Source: Zygaena filipendulae
Lineage: Eukaryota > Arthropoda > Insecta > Lepidoptera > Zygaenidae
Assembly (NCBI GenBank): GCA_907165275.2
Contig: OU015660.1
Coordinates: 8,806,501 to 8,870,500 of the forward strand
Direction of reading: 5' to 3'
Length of the DNA stretch: 64,000 nt
Both the position numbers and the translations under genes were made by a program. Below, piece by piece: positions 21,128 to 36,000 of this stretch. The first letter of the stretch is position 1. Each line of letters opens with the position of its first letter. Below the pieces are notes generated by a model. That model searched no databases and was not told the origin of the DNA. It saw only the letters and a program-made list of their open reading frames with translations.

Positions 21128-21331
21128 GTAAGTTTACCATTTTCTTTTAAAAATTGTTTTACTTAATTGCTCGTTTTCGTGTCACCTACTTCATCTGGGT
21201 ATTTTCATCATAAGAGATATTAAGAAAGTTTCCACTTTCTTATGATTTTCCGTGCGTAATTGTACATAATATTTTTTTATATTTGTACAGCAACACAAGA
21301 TAAGTAAACCCAAAGCTGTTAATTTTATGAA

Positions 21332-21634
21332 TCTATATAATAAAAATGAATCGCCAAATGTGTTGGTAAGCGCATAACTTACAAACGACTGCACCAAATT
21401 AGAAAATTGATTTTTTTTTGTGTTCGTTATTGTCAGGACAAGGTTTATATAAGAGAAGTTTGGAGTTCCTGCGGGAATTCCGAAACACGCGGGTGAATCT
21501 CCGAAACGGTTGGACCGATATTGACGGGACTTTCACTGCTAATTAGCTGTTGTTATAAGGAGTACATTAGACTGCATTGGAGTTCCTGCGGGAATCCCGA
21601 AACTCACGCGGATGAAACCGCGGGGCACAGCTAG
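21332..21634 (+). mobile_element. Non-autonomous Helitron, TCTATATAATAAAAATGAATCG type, full length
   Basis: Runs from TCTATATAATAAAAATGAAT to the hairpin GCGGATGAAACCGCGG and CACAGCTAG before T. The module GAGTTCCTGCGGGAAT(T/C)CCGAAAC occurs twice, so the 3' end has been partly duplicated within the element. A nearly identical copy lies inverted at 39058-39351. Confidence 0.85.
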
Positions 21635-22280
21635 TAACAAATAAATTATTATTATTAAATTATGGAAGCTCATAATAATAAGAAAATCGTATTTGAGTAA
21701 TTTACCCTTTATAAGTTACCCTTACCCTTACCCTAGGTAGTTAGTTACACAAGAATGGTCAAAGTCAAATCCTAAAACGCTTAATTATTGAATAGTAGAT
21801 TATAAGTAGGTATCGCTTAAGAAATTTTAAGTTATACGATCTATTAAACATTTTGAATAAAGCATGGGAACTGTGCAAATGCTTGTATGGGTCAGCACTA
21901 AAGGGAATTGAATATAAACTTCTCAAGTAGTTCAAGGGAATCTTCCTTTGGTCGGTAATTTCTATTAAAAGCTAAGAAATAAATAAATTGAAACAGCCAA
22001 GTTTATGTTTCGAGTGTAGATTTGAAATGAACAAAACAGATTTCATGCATTTTATTAATACTGTTGTATTTGACAGTCTGTCACAAAGATTTAACTCCAG
22101 CAGAAAATTTTAGTTATTATTGACAATTTACATACATTCGTTCTTTGAAAAAAGATTAAGTAAACCTAACATAATATAATATGCTTTTACACGCTGTCTG
22201 TGAATTGACAGCGCGGAAAGTTGAACAAATTAGATAGTGTAGCAATTTATTTAGCTACATATTACTAAGTCAATATCTTC

Positions 22281-22450
22281 ACACAAAATGAATGTTTGTA
22301 TGTCTGTCCTCTATGCGTTTCTAAACCATTGATCCGATTGTGATGAAACTTTGGCGGGTTGTTCTGCCTGCGTCCGCAAAGGTTCCTGATATAAAGACAT
22401 CCTGTGGGATTTCCGAAACTCACGCGGGTGAAACCGCGGGGTACAGCTAG
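22281..22450 (+). mobile_element. Helitron, first of a head-to-tail pair
   Basis: ATGAATGTTTGTATGTCTGT and CCATTGATCCGATTGTGATG precede GATTTCCGAAACTCACGCGG, GTGAAACCGCGG and TACAGCTAG. The next element begins at the following base. Confidence 0.75.
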
Positions 22451-22691
22451 TCCTACTAATGTTATAAACGGGAAAGTTTGTTAGTATGTATGGATGGATG
22501 GATGGATGGATGGATGGATGGATGGATGGATGGATGTTTGTTACTTTCACGCAAAAACTACTGAGTGGGTTTAAATGAAACTTTGTAATAATATAGCTTA
22601 TACATCAGATTAACACATAGGGTACTTTTTATCCCGGAATTCCCGCGGGAACTCCGATTTTACCGCGGGTGAAACCGCGGGGCACAGCTAG
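22451..22691 (+). mobile_element. Lep1/MINE-1 Helitron with (ATGG)n microsatellite
   Basis: Starts TCCTACTAATGTTATAAACG and ends CGGGTGAAACCGCGGGGCAC then AGCTAG. It contains about 12 TGGA units (22489-22536), the microsatellite that gives MINE-1 (microsatellite-associated element) its name. The 79-residue repeat-rich frame on the other strand is the translated microsatellite. Confidence 0.9.
22489..22536. repeat. (ATGG)n microsatellite
   Basis: An uninterrupted TGGA tract of about 48 bp inside the Lep1 element. Confidence 0.95.
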
Positions 22692-23970
22692 TAGTTTATA
22701 TTTGTCTATCTATTACCAAAGACGACCTACGCATATTTGAGATAACTATTAGCAGTCTTCGGTAGTGCTTGAGTAAATTTCGTGAATTATCTTTGAGCTA
22801 AATCCGACTCCGACTCCGACCAACAAAACATCCAAAGTTTTACCGTTATATTATAAATTTAAGATAAATGTTTATGTAAGTGGTAGGTAATACTAGCTAT
22901 TGCCGGCAATTTCAGTGGTGTGAATTGCTTTTTTATAAGTAGCTATACTATGTAACTGTCCATCCCATACAACTTTGTAGTGTAGCTCTCTGCATATTTG
23001 TTTCTTCGTTAAAAAATCATGTTGATCTGAACCGTTACTACCTAAATATATTCAAAAATAAAAAAATACGGATAGAAACGACAAAGCACATCTTCGCTTC
23101 GTATCTCTTTCTTACAAACAATGTAAAAAAGAGATGCAACGATGAAAATTTTCGATATCACAATATGAGTACCTAGCCCAAGGGATAGCGTAATTTTTTG
23201 CACAATGAATTGCCTACCCAAATCCCATAGGTTAGAATAGGCAGTCCATTCTGCAATAAATGTATTCTCATTTTAGCTATTAGGCATATCAATATGTATG
23301 AGTACTTTGGTAATGTTTGATATTGGATTAATTCTATTCTATACGGCAATAATAAGACGCGATGTAATCAAAAGTTATGAAGCAACTTAGCTATTAGTGG
23401 CTTGTGTAAGAATAATCAAATTATTGCCAAGCTAACAGGATAATATTGAAGGAATTGATCCACTAAGAAAATATGGCGTAGTCACGTTGGGATTGGTCGG
23501 CACCCCGCGATGTTATTAATGACTTTCCGATATTGCCTCCCATCCGTCTCTGAACTTAATAACAGACCTCAAAATTTTCAATTTTTTGTTTGATGTTCCT
23601 AATATTTTGTGGATTTTTGGTAGTTTTTTTTTTGGATGACTTAAAAAGAAGAAAGGTTAGACCACTTTTTTGAATCACTGACGTAAACGTCGGGAATGGA
23701 ATTTGTTTGAATTCTAATTATTATATAGTTCCCGCATAAATTAAATTTTATTATTATATAGTTGCAACTTATACTCACTCCATAAACAACCCAAAGCAAA
23801 AGTCAATAAAAACCAATCTATCAAAACTAAAACTTATTCTATCAAAGGAGTCTGTTACCAGCCAGTTGTCAACATAATAAATATTTTTTTTTTATCTAAT
23901 TTGTGTTATTGTATACTATTCTATGAAGATAGTATTCTGTAAGATCTACAGTGTGTTTTCTATTTTCCAG
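22692..23970. other. Non-coding stretch before the start-codon exon
   Basis: No gene or clear repeat seen. The last 25 bases form the pyrimidine-rich 3' splice region (GTGTGTTTTCTATTTTCCAG) of the next exon. Confidence 0.5.
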
Positions 23971-24004
23971 GTATAAAATGCATTTTGGACTACAAAATAT
24001 GAGG
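23971..24004 (+). CDS. Exon with start codon of the CUB gene (34 nt)
   Basis: The acceptor TTTTCTATTTTCCAG ends at 23970 and the donor GTAAGT starts at 24005. The ATG at 23978 (context TAAAATGC) gives MHFGLQNMR and leaves phase 0, which is what the exon at 34205 requires. As there is an acceptor upstream of the ATG, at least one untranslated exon must lie further left. Short exons can arise by chance, but both splice signals are strong and the joined product has a proper signal peptide. Confidence 0.6.
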
Positions 24005-27000
24005 GTAAGTAGAAAGGAGGAGGGCAGTTAAAAACATCATAGAGTAAGAAAAACTGTTCATAAATAATAAAAAATCAGTGTATCAGTCAGGTACCTAACA
24101 CGTAAAGTCAGGATCAGAATTATGAAACTAACTTTGACAGTTTTTCATTGCAATAGTGGTAATTTGGTAAAAACGTACGCGGCGAAATGAAAGAAGTTTT
24201 AATATATTTTGATAATGACTGTAGGTACATGCGCTTGCATGTGCAAAAGAAGTGGAACTTATTAACAAAAAAAAAAACAAAAAGCGACAGAAATTTTTCA
24301 AAAAAAAAAAAACCGTGATTTGAACCGTTGCACGTTGGGCAATTAAGTCAATGGGTCATATATTTTGATCGACTGCTACATTAAAATTAAAAGAATAGAA
24401 TAGATTATTTGATACCTTAAAAATAAAATAGGTACAAGCGTGAGTCTTAAACTAGTACACTTGGTACCAAAATGGCTGCCACTCAGCATTATGCTGTGGC
24501 ACTAAGTTCCACGACGCTGATTTTCAGTGACGACCGTAGAAGGATGGCCCAAATGACGCTATCAATAAGACCGTCCACAATCTGCATTTCTTAAGGTCTT
24601 AAGTTTCAAAATAATTTAAAAAGTAAAACTAGAGTAAGTAATAATAAAAAATAAAACCATCTATGTATTTTTTTACATTATAATTATGTTGTCTAAACAA
24701 ACGTAGGTAGGTATTTCCATTCTATAAACCGTTATGAAAAACTGATAGGTATTTAACAAATGTAACCATTCTTTTTTCAACTGTATCCAAATAAATTCTT
24801 AGTTATATTATTATATAGCCAATTTTATATTGGCAAAGCATTAAATATTTAGGATCTACAATCTACATATTTACACAATGATTGTTGTGAGAGACGTGAA
24901 CGTGACGTAGCTATGCAACTCTTGTTGACCGCCAGCTGTTGGTATCAATAGCCTCTAGAGCTAGAACGGTACCAATAAATACTTTGCTTTCGCTCTACCA
25001 CAGTCGCTCCTTATTTTTTGAAGTTATTTTACTGTGGCTCTTCTTCTTCTTCTTTAATAATCTATAATTGTAATTATAATTTGCCAATAACAATGTTTCT
25101 TAATATAAAAATCTTTTCATTCACTTCTTCAATTATTCTCTACTGTGGCTCAATTAGATACGTCAAAATGTAAAAAATATGCTCAAAAACAGTCGTTCTA
25201 TTCTGATAAACAATAATTCTGCGAAAACAATTTACTAATTTAATAATCCTTACTAATATTATAAGTACGAAAGTGAGTTTGTTTTTTTTGTTACGCTTTC
25301 ACGCCTTAACGGCTGAACCGATCATCATGAAATTTTGCATACACGCTATCAGGGGCACAGAAAAGGGTATAGAGTACTTTTATCTCGAAATTGCCGCAGG
25401 ATCTCTAAAATAGAGGTGGGTGAAACCGCAGGGAACAGCTAGTATCAAAATATACTGCTTACATTCGTATAGTATTATTTAAAGAAAAGCTGTAAGTAAC
25501 TTCGTTCCTGACCCCGGTTTTTATTTAGAAAGCACCATAATATTAAACATTTTGTTGAATAATAAATCTCAGTTTTATAGCGATAAGGTTTCCAAACTCC
25601 CACAGTCTATTTGCCTTCGTGTTATGGATATGTAATTTGTTGCCATGCCATGAATACCAGCTGATTGCGCAATATGACTCGTACTGGACAAAGTCACTCT
25701 GTATTTTATTGCTAACTGTACACACTCGGTTGGACAGTGTAGAGTCGGCATCAAAAATATAGACTTAGCATTTTTTTTTACTTAAAGTTGTTTTTAAAAC
25801 ATGCAAAAATAATAATTTATATTCTTCTTTTTATTATATTGTTTAGTAATATAAATTTTTAATTATACTAATTAATTTTGTTCTGTATTTGCACCTTGGC
25901 AATAGTGATGTTTTAGTTCGCCCACGACTGTACGGTAAAGGATGTAAGCTAATGAACTTTATCGACTTTCCAAAAAGTTATATGATAGAACGACGAATAA
26001 TTTTTTTTCGTAAAAAGCTTTTTGCTCATTTTTTCCGCAAGAAAAGTGACATAGAAAAATTGTTGGGCAAATTTAGTTGGTTTTTTTTTTATTACACACC
26101 CGATGGATAGGGATCAAGCTAAAGTTTCTGCGCTCGTAAATGACTTTCGAGAACTTTATTTCTGTGAAAGAGATATTATTCTTATTTCTACTAGCGGTTC
26201 CCCGTGGTTTTTAGTATTTTCGGAGTTCCCGCTGGAATTCCGGACCAAATAGTATGCTATATCCTTTTCTGTATCTCTGAGAACGTGTATACAAAATTTC
26301 TTATTGCGAACAGACAGACAGAAAGACAGACCGAAAGACAGTCAGACAGACAGACGTGGCGGAAAACTTTGTTTTTAAATATGTACGGAAAAAAAAATAT
26401 ACATACTTTAAAAATTTAAACAAGGTATGTTATTAACACTAAATACAAAAATTACAGGCATAATATTTACAAAAAGATTGTCTTTTAGTGAAAGCCGAAT
26501 ATAAGCAAATAAATAATAATAAATAGGTATCCATGCACAGTGACGAGTGAAAACTGTGCTTAAATTATTGCACAAGTTTAAACTTCAGAATGTTTTAATT
26601 ACATCGCTCTAAAAGCAACAACAATTATGTTACAAGTTTCACCCCCCGAGACGAAATAATGGAGATAGGTAATTTTCATTATGAAAATGTTTACCTAACT
26701 GAAAATTTATGCATATCACAACCTTTGCTTTTACTATATAAGTAATTTGCATATTGCGATATAAGTTTTTGTGTAGTTCGCATACATATTCCGAAACATT
26801 ATTAGGTATACAGTCATGTGAATAGCTTCTGTTACTAAAATAGCATTAGGTAACTTTTGTTTTTCGTAAAGTTTTAATGTGGTCTACCTTAGTGTTGTGG
26901 CTTGTACTTTTTTTTTATGGAATAGGGGCAAACGGGCAGGTGGCACACCTGATGATAAGTGATTACCGCCGCCCATAGACATCTGCAACACCAGAAGGCA

Positions 27001-30000
27001 TGCAGGTGCGTTGCCGGCCTTTAAGAAAGGAGAAGGCTCGTTTTTTGAAGGTTCCCAGGTCGTATCCGTTCGGAAAAACTGCCGGCGTAAGCTGATTCCA
27101 CAGAGTGGTTGTGCGGGGCAGAAAGTGTCTGAGAAATCGCGCAGTTGTGGATTGGACTTTTATAGTATTATGGTTTATGCACCCGTTTTCCATTTGTTTG
27201 GAGAATTTATTTATTTATATTAATATATTAACACTAATAAAACGCATTACTGAACCAATAACCAAAGAAATCTTTAAAAAGCCCAAAAAAAAATCCATTG
27301 TGCGTTCATAAGTTTTTCGTAGTGTAAAATCTAGTAAAATACACAAATCCAAACGCAATTACATAGACATATTAAAAATAAGGAAAGTGCTTAAGTTGTC
27401 AGTGTTAGATTCTGACTATGGTAATATTTTAACAGCTCTACAAAACAATTGAAGATACTAGTAAATTGTCTAGCAGCTATAATGATGAATAGATTGCGAG
27501 CACCGTTGCCACTCGCGACAGTCTGGTTTGGTTAGCTGGTGCCTAAGCTAATATAATATATGGCATCTACTCGTATAGAATTCTGATTCGCGAGGAACCG
27601 GATGTGCTACACTCAATCTCGACCCATATATTACTATTATTATTCGAATAACTAAACCTTTTGTCGGCGCGACAACCGCTATCCGCTGCATGGATGTGAT
27701 TTTACCGTTGTTTCCTATTTCGGCTACTCATTGATGTAAAAACCACAAAGAATAATAATATAATACATACGAGTACGTCTCAACTACACAGGCGCGCCAC
27801 GGTTGCTATATGGAAGTTATAGCAAATGATCTTGAACTTTCTATAAACTTTTCTTGCTGGCATCCCAGGTATATTCCACTAATCTAATGTATTTTTTTAA
27901 AATCAAGTAAAAACTTACCCGAATGGCATTTAATAGGTATACACTTCGTTACGTTAATGCGTTATGAATAGCTTTGCTTACGAAAATCACCTGACGACAC
28001 TGGTTTTCATTTTTAATAAACTTACTTGATGTACCTTCTATCTGTTCTGCGGTAAATACTATATATACTTATAAATGCGGCATTATTATTATCTAACCGT
28101 CACGCTGGTTTCGGTTCGGATATCGGCACTGGTGATAGAGGCGTTTCCATTTTACTTACGAAACATACATAATACGTATCAATAGCAAGCAGCTTTTAAA
28201 AGAACTCCTTATTGAAAAGATAAAAAATAAATAAAATGAACAAGTTCCATTTGAAATAAAACGATACAATTTATTGTCACATGCATCATTATTATTTAAA
28301 TGAAAATATGTATTACATATTTATTAATTCATTATTTTTCTATATGATTAATTCCTTCTTTCTTTTTGTTTACAGAATATTATGAATGTAATAACCTAGT
28401 TTTAAGTTTGCAGATTAGTTATCTAAAAACATTTCCAAAACTGTTTAACCTATCACTTAAAAAGTTTCAATAATTTTTAATGCGTTTAATTGTGAGTAAA
28501 ATAAAATATATATTTAATTTGCTATGATTTATCAATGTCTGCCGATTGTAAATTATTATAAGATGTATTTTGGTTACACGCGACTGAAATCAAAGGATTA
28601 GAATTAAGTTTCTTTTAAAAACTGAAAAACTGGGCAACTGAAAATTGACCTTGATTTACTCTCGTCACGCTTAGAGAAGTTTCACTCAAAATTGGATGGA
28701 TTAACCGCTAACCCTCCATCTTTAAGCATCTGTTCCGAAGTTGTCCAAGAAACTTTAAAAGCCGTCTTTATTCCACTAAAACTGTTCGGTTTGATTCACA
28801 TGAGAAAGTTTCTTACCCAACCACGACTTGCGAGTCTAACAAATGGGCATTCAAAAGAGGTTAAATGATGGGGAAATCTAAGGAAATACCGGTTTCTCTT
28901 GTTATGCTAAAAACATACAGTAAAGTATGCAAATTGCTGTGTGCATTATAAAAGGAGATCTTCCAAAAAACTCGCCTTGGCGTTGAAGGATAAAAAACGG
29001 ATATTTTCGGTCAGGTAGAAGCCTTGAGCAGGGACAACACATTTGAATAATAAAGAAATATAATAATACTATGTAAATAAATACCATTTTTATTCTAGTT
29101 CAGATAGATAAAACTTACAGCGTATTATTATTACTAAATCTTTGACAGGCTGGACAGGCCCCGCCCAATTTCTTTCTTATCGCCACTTGTATTACATCCG
29201 CATGTACATCCGCATTGATCAATACAGATGCGGATGTGGATGCAGATGTCCAATTTATGCGGAAGCTCTGCATTTGCGGATGCGGATGCGAATATTAGCA
29301 ACATCCCTGCTACATAGCATAAAACAAAGTCACTTCCCGCGTTGTCTGTCTGTCCCTATGCTTAGATCTTTAAAACTACACAACAGATTTTCATGCGGTT
29401 TTCACCAATAGATAGAGTGATTCATAAGGAAGGTTTATATTTATAGAAATTACCGCTGGTGAAACCACGGGGGAACAGCTAGTTAAATAAATAACACAGT
29501 GGAGAACACTAGGAAACTTTATCATAGTTATTCATTGATTTACTATATATCAATGTATAGTTATTATAAAAAATTAAGTCAACTTAATATTTTAATCAGA
29601 TCATAACCAATTTGGATGGGACTACCCTGAAGGTACATGCGCACATGTTTAGGTCCACGTAGAGAAATTATATTCCTTTCTTTTTTGAATTAAAGGTTGA
29701 AAAAAAAATTGAAATGATCTGTTAAACTTAATAAAGGTATAATAATACTTAATTTGAATCAAATTGGTCTGTTAAGTTCAGAGATATCATCCAGCCAGTT
29801 AACACCCATTACTTTTACTCGTAATAATTAGATTATCTAACTAACAAAGTTGAATTACAAATGATAAAGAGGGAGAACTATACCTATTATTTATTATAAC
29901 CGTATGGGTATGTCTCGTATTTGTAATGCTACATGCGAAAATGTTTCAATATTCGATTTACAAGTGCCTCTATAGAAAAAATGCTCTCAACACGAGTATT

Positions 30001-33000
30001 TCAAGGGCTAATGGAAATTCCTTCAGATCAAAGTGCTTGTATAACCCTTAAAATGTTGCCAATTTGTTTGCCTTTTCCTTTAAATGTTTAAAGATCCCTA
30101 CTGTATTCAAAGTAACATAGGACGTATGCCCAAAAAACAAATATTGAAGAACTCTCGGAGATGAAAAGAAAAACTTTCATATCATTACAAAATCTGTGAA
30201 TGAGTTCATATTTTTGTATATTCCAATTAATGGATCATGTTTCTATGAACGTCAAAGGTTATAATTTGGCACCTAATATATGAAATGCGATATTATTAAG
30301 GCAGATCCAAAATGGTGTTGAGAATACGTATTCTATAAAGTCACTACGTCGACTTGTGTTTTGTGAAAAATAAAGTGTTGTTATTAAAGTTTGACCTAAA
30401 TCTTGTCTCGTTGGAAAAAAAAAACCTATATTTCTGACATTATTTCATCTATTTTCTGTTGTGTTTGACCAATTTTTTGTAGCTCCTTATGAAATATAAT
30501 AGTTTTAGACACCTCCACTGAACTGGACTAAGTATTTGTTTATTTCCTTGCATTTTCTGCCCACAAACAATACGGAATTTCTATTAGAATAATCGATTTG
30601 GATTTAGAGATTATAATACTTCATTCACTGTTATTAAGCCATCTCACTCCTTTTAACAGGCCGGTTTGTTATAATGGTCCTGTAGTTTTGTTAAAAAAGA
30701 AATTTAAGTTCCAAAATGCCAATTAAATTATTTTTTTAAATAATGTCGATAAATAATTTAAAAAAAGTCACGTAGTTAAATATCAAAAAAGAAACAAAAT
30801 ATGTGTGTACAAAGGTAATATAGTATAGTTTGTGAGTTTATTTTTATGGATATACAACGAGGTTATATGCACTATCAGGGACAAAATAGGCAAAAGAAAT
30901 GAGGGTATTTGGTACAGTTAACATACAAAGTACGGTCGAGGCGTCCGATTCAGACGCATTATTACATCTTGTATTTTGTCTGTATTTCTCCGTTGGACCT
31001 CTTTGATAGTTCGGCCATCATAGTAATAAGGGCTCTAATTAGTGATTATCTTAAAACTATACGTTTTAAGAACATTTCCTGAAGTAGTTGAGGGGTCGGT
31101 AGAGTAGTTGAGACTATCAAAACAACAAAATAACCTTATGACAAAGTTAAGTTGATTCGACTGAAATGTGATGAAAATAATGATGAAAAATTGATGAAAT
31201 TTTTATTTATTTAATTTTTTATTTATTTAGTAATAGAAACTTTATACGAGTATAGCATTTACAATTACAATAGTTTTTACCCATTTATTTATATTCATTA
31301 AAATTCTAATTACACAGGTTGAACATAAACTGCCAATACCAAAAAATATTGAAAGTTTCGTAAATTTTTACTAGCGATCCGAAAAAGTTTTGCCGATATA
31401 TCATAATTTCATGAAAAGTTTAACTGACAGGATGATAAATAGGAATAAGTTATATCAGTAGCACTCACTGTATATAGGCGAGCCGTTTAAATGCAATGAT
31501 AGGAAATTATAAACCACGCTATTTATTTTTATTTAATTATAATTATGATTTTAACATAATTTCTATTAGGTACGTTATGGCAATATGATGCGAACACTTA
31601 CCATCAAGTGTACCACTTGCCCGTTTGCCATAAAAATTAATGACATAAAAAAAAAAAATATTGCCAGTTATTTTACTATTGCACATATTAAAAGTTCTGC
31701 ATCAACCTGCAGGCCAATTATGTAACTTTTGTTGCTATCGTACCTATTTCAGTTTCAATCATAAAATAGCGATTTTGTGATTAATTAGTCATGTTTAGAC
31801 AGCTTCAACTTTTGAAGTAGGTATGTTTACTTTCGTTGATTGCTAGATATTGTAGATATCAAAACGTGCATGTTGTAATCGCAAAACCACCATGTTTTTT
31901 ATTGCAACCGAAAAATGATAGATACAAAAGTTAGTTTTGAGAAACAAAAGATCTAACATAAAGAAAACTAATGACTCGCTAACCTGACACTCCAAATAAA
32001 TTGTACCGAAATTGAATTTATAAGCATTTTGGTTTTCTCTTGGTAATAATTGAAATGATACCAATTCGTTTTTTGGTAAACTAATTGAGTTTTCTTTTTT
32101 AATAAATTAAAAAAATTCTAAAAACGCGAATCCGATCAAGGTATCAATTTATCTGAATTATTAAGTTTAATGTATAGAATGCGCATTATATTTTCTTATT
32201 AAAACGTCTTTGGGCACTGTAGGATAAAATTTTTACTAATTCCTTCAACTGTGCGTGGCATATTATACCTATAGTGGCATGGTAGCATATTAACCGTTTT
32301 TATATTAATTCATTTGTTCTGAAAACTTCACTTTATGCGCGTGCTAACACTGATACATACACTCATTGTTATGCTATAAATACCCAAGATACCAATGTAG
32401 TCAGAGAAGCAAAAATGTCCTCACATAAAACCTGTAAAATGGTAATGTGTAGATATACTTACATAAGATACGACACAACACTTTCCCGCGGGAACGGCGA
32501 AATTAACGCAGGTGAAACCGCGAGGAACAGCTAGTAATCTTAATGTTATAAATTCCAGAGTGAGTTTGATTGTTTATTTGTTTGTTACGTTTTCACGGCT
32601 TAACGGCTCAACCGATCATCACGAAATTTTGCATACACGTTGTCAGGGGTGCAGAGAAGGACAAAGGTTACTATTTATCCCGGAACGCCCGCGGGAACTC
32701 CAAAATTATCGCGGGTGAAACCGTGGGGAACAGATAGTATTATGTAATGTTGCAACATTTTTTAAAAAGGTGACCGAGTATAATCTGATGCATGATGTGC
32801 GAAGGTAATACGCGAAGGAAAACCTACAAGGGGCCAAAACGAGCCATTCGCAACTCATACCACGCGGCGCAAGACCCTAATCCTCTTAACCTAATGTGGG
32901 TGTTGGAAGCCTTTTTATACACTTATATTATTGCACATGTAGCAGAACTCGCCTCAGGGTAGTAATATGTTCTTTTACATAATAATGTTTTTAATACAGG

Positions 33001-36000
33001 ATGAAACCAACACAGAAAATAAATACAGTATTATTTTTTATTCAGTGCGCAGATTTTGACAAATTAAACTAAAATGAGTTTTATTAAACACCTATTTTTT
33101 ATTTTGATAAGTCTTAGTACAAAAAAATAAAGTTATCGTTAACGAAAGATGTTTACTTTGAAATTGATTTTATGGCTACTATGGCGTTTCACCCCCGCTG
33201 CACACCGCTGCGTTTGCCGCACAGTGCGCGCGCCCATTGATAAATTATTACGAATAGATAGTTTCCATATTTTGCTGATTTAAAGTCGGATAAAAAAAAA
33301 ATTAAAAATGTTTTGAACAAATAAAGGAAATGTATTCTATTACTGATACTGAACAACCAACAATTTTTTGTGCATTGCTTAAAAATATTCCTGTATAATA
33401 TTTCTAGGGCATACTATACATATAGCCAAAGCACAATTGAAGGCAACACACAGTAGGTACATAGACAATGTGTATGGCATAACAAAGGAGATATCTAAAG
33501 TCAAAGAATAACAAAGTTAGAAATCTCGACCACAGTGCTCTTATGAATTAATTCCAATGTAAAAGAACCAATGTGGTATTCGTATCATATTATTATTGTA
33601 TTATTGTACAGCCAACACAGACGATAGTGTGTAAAATCTAAAGTGTCCTTATATATTAAGGGACTTATGACAAATAAAATAACACATTACTGAAATTTAT
33701 TTTCGACTCTAGCTTAATTTACCTATACCTATCTTTTAAACGATATAAATATAAAAAATATTAAATAAAAAATATAAAAATAAATAAAAAATATAAAAAA
33801 TACGGGATGCTCGTAAGGTTCGATCATTTCATGTTTAGAAAATGAGCGATGATGGAGTCAATGGTTTGCGTGTTCGGATCATACGAAACTGGGCGTGGTA
33901 CAAATCCCATTAATTAATAATAAAAAAAAATGTGTTCGAACTGTCGGAAAAAGAAAACATCGTAAGGAAATTGTAAAGTGGCATGATACTTTGCGTACCT
34001 ACTGAAAATTTGCTAACTTCCAAAGTTTCTTACAAAGCAAACGAAAAATCTATCGCTTGATTTTGTGTGTCATGGTTAAAAGCCTAGTCTTTTAACCAGA
34101 AAAGAAAGTACAAAAGAAGCCACAAAATTTCATTCCTCAAATCCTTTAATGACAGTACCTACCTGCGTGAACAAAAGCTTCAACAAAATTCTCCTTATTT
34201 TCAGACATCAACTGGGCTGATACTATTGCTACATTTATCACTACACACCGTAGACGAAGGTCACGCCATAAATCCAAGTAAGTAGGAGTATCAACTTTTA
34301 TCATTATTTATAGAGGTGAAGTGAGAGAAAGGAATGCATAGGTCATTTTGAAAGGATGGTTAAGTAACAAAGAAAGTGGATATCCCACCAAAAAATAAAA
34401 TGTAAAAGAAAGTCAAGTTCGTAGATAAATATTTACGAGTAAGTACTCGGAGAACGACTTCGCTAATACGAGAAGTTAAATCCTGGATATATTAAGTTCT
34501 TTCATAGTTACAAATATAATATAATCATAGCTCCGGTCAACAACAACAATAACGTTCTTCAGTTGCTTTAATAATAAAAATAATAAATTTTGTAAATTTA
34601 TAAGTACTGTAAAAAACCTAAATTTAAGGCAAATAAATAAATAATAATAATAAGTTTATTTACTTTAACCATTATGTTAATACAGTAGTGCACTAGCCCC
34701 CAAACTAGTTGAAACTGTGTTTCAGGCGCCAGCAGCCTAATGCCCACTACCATAAGGTATGATAATTATTATGTCGTCAGCGCGTGTCTGTTGTGCGCTC
34801 AGTTTTCATAAATAATGTTTTTACTGGACGATTGACGCTGTGTTGTCTAGAAATTCGGGACGAGAATCTTATTTTGAAGACCCTCCTTTTTCAGAAGATA
34901 TTATGTCCCTTGACCTTACACCCTTATTTAAGCAATCTACACTTACGCAATAAAATTCATGAAAATAGCTCTGGTTTATAACAGATTCGGAAAGATTAAT
35001 GTTTTGTCTATCGAATACATTTATCAGCACAAAACTCAAAGGGTCTGTGCTATATGCTAAATTGGTGTTCAGAGACCCGTAAAAAGTTTTATATAGTTGA
35101 TAAGGGTAACTCCGAATATCAAATAATAATAAGGTACAAGTACTTACCTACTTACTTTTCATAGAAACAACTGAACTGAACGACAATTCAATGCATGTTA
35201 TTAAATTAAAATTAATTAAACTACACACAAACAGAATTTTAATAAAATTTATAGGAAGTTTATTAAGTGGTAGTAAAGGATCGTCTTGTAAAAAATAAAA
35301 GTTTTGTTGTGAAAAGGTAAACAGCTCTTGAAAATCTTTTTTTTTTTTCTAGTAAAATTATTACATATTTTGTACTTATAAATACTCAAGATCAGTAACG
35401 CAAGAAAGAAAACACAAGTAGGTACCTATACCTACCACAAGTTCACAACATCAGAAATCTGTGAAAAATTTTTACTTAGTTCTTTTTGACAAGTGCTTTC
35501 TTCAAACAGCTTAATCTTTAATGCTTAATGTTGCTTCTTTAAGTAAAAATTTGTGTTTTAGACAAGCACGAAATGATTTAGAAATATGTTTGTGCCCATC
35601 TTTGCAACTTTTTTCTAAGCCAAATTATTATAATAAAGATAAAATTTTATAATGTTACGTTGTAAAACTGGATTGTTTGTTCATGCCAATAGGGTATTTC
35701 TAATAAATTCCTAAATATTCTGAGCTTCGTAACATTTTCTCTTTTATGTTTTACTAGTACTTATCTGAATCGATAGGTGGTATTTTTGCTTTATTTTAAT
35801 GGCTTAAACTCACAATACACAAACTCACAAAATTCAGCGCTTTATTATACCTATTTAGTACAAATTACAACACGAATAGTTTTTTTTTTTATATCAGACT
35901 TAACAAACTTATCAATATAACTTTTAAGTATACTACAGACGTCAAATTCTTATACTATTTGAATTTTCCGAAGAAACGGAAAGTTCATTTGAACGCTCCC

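Larger units (their letters stand above)
24005..34204 (+). other. Intron of the CUB gene (10.2 kb)
   Basis: Apart from the repeats listed inside it, I see no exon or RNA gene. 24250-24320 has A-runs. 27490-27830 and 32760-32960 are slightly richer in G+C but show no splice-bounded frame or known motif. Confidence 0.55.

Noticed and set aside
21715..21735. Telomere-like CCCTTACCCTTACCCTA
   Set aside because: Only three imperfect units and not the insect TTAGG telomere repeat.
22311..22550. Frame with IHPSIHPS repeats
   Set aside because: It is the translated (ATGG)n microsatellite of a Lep1 Helitron.
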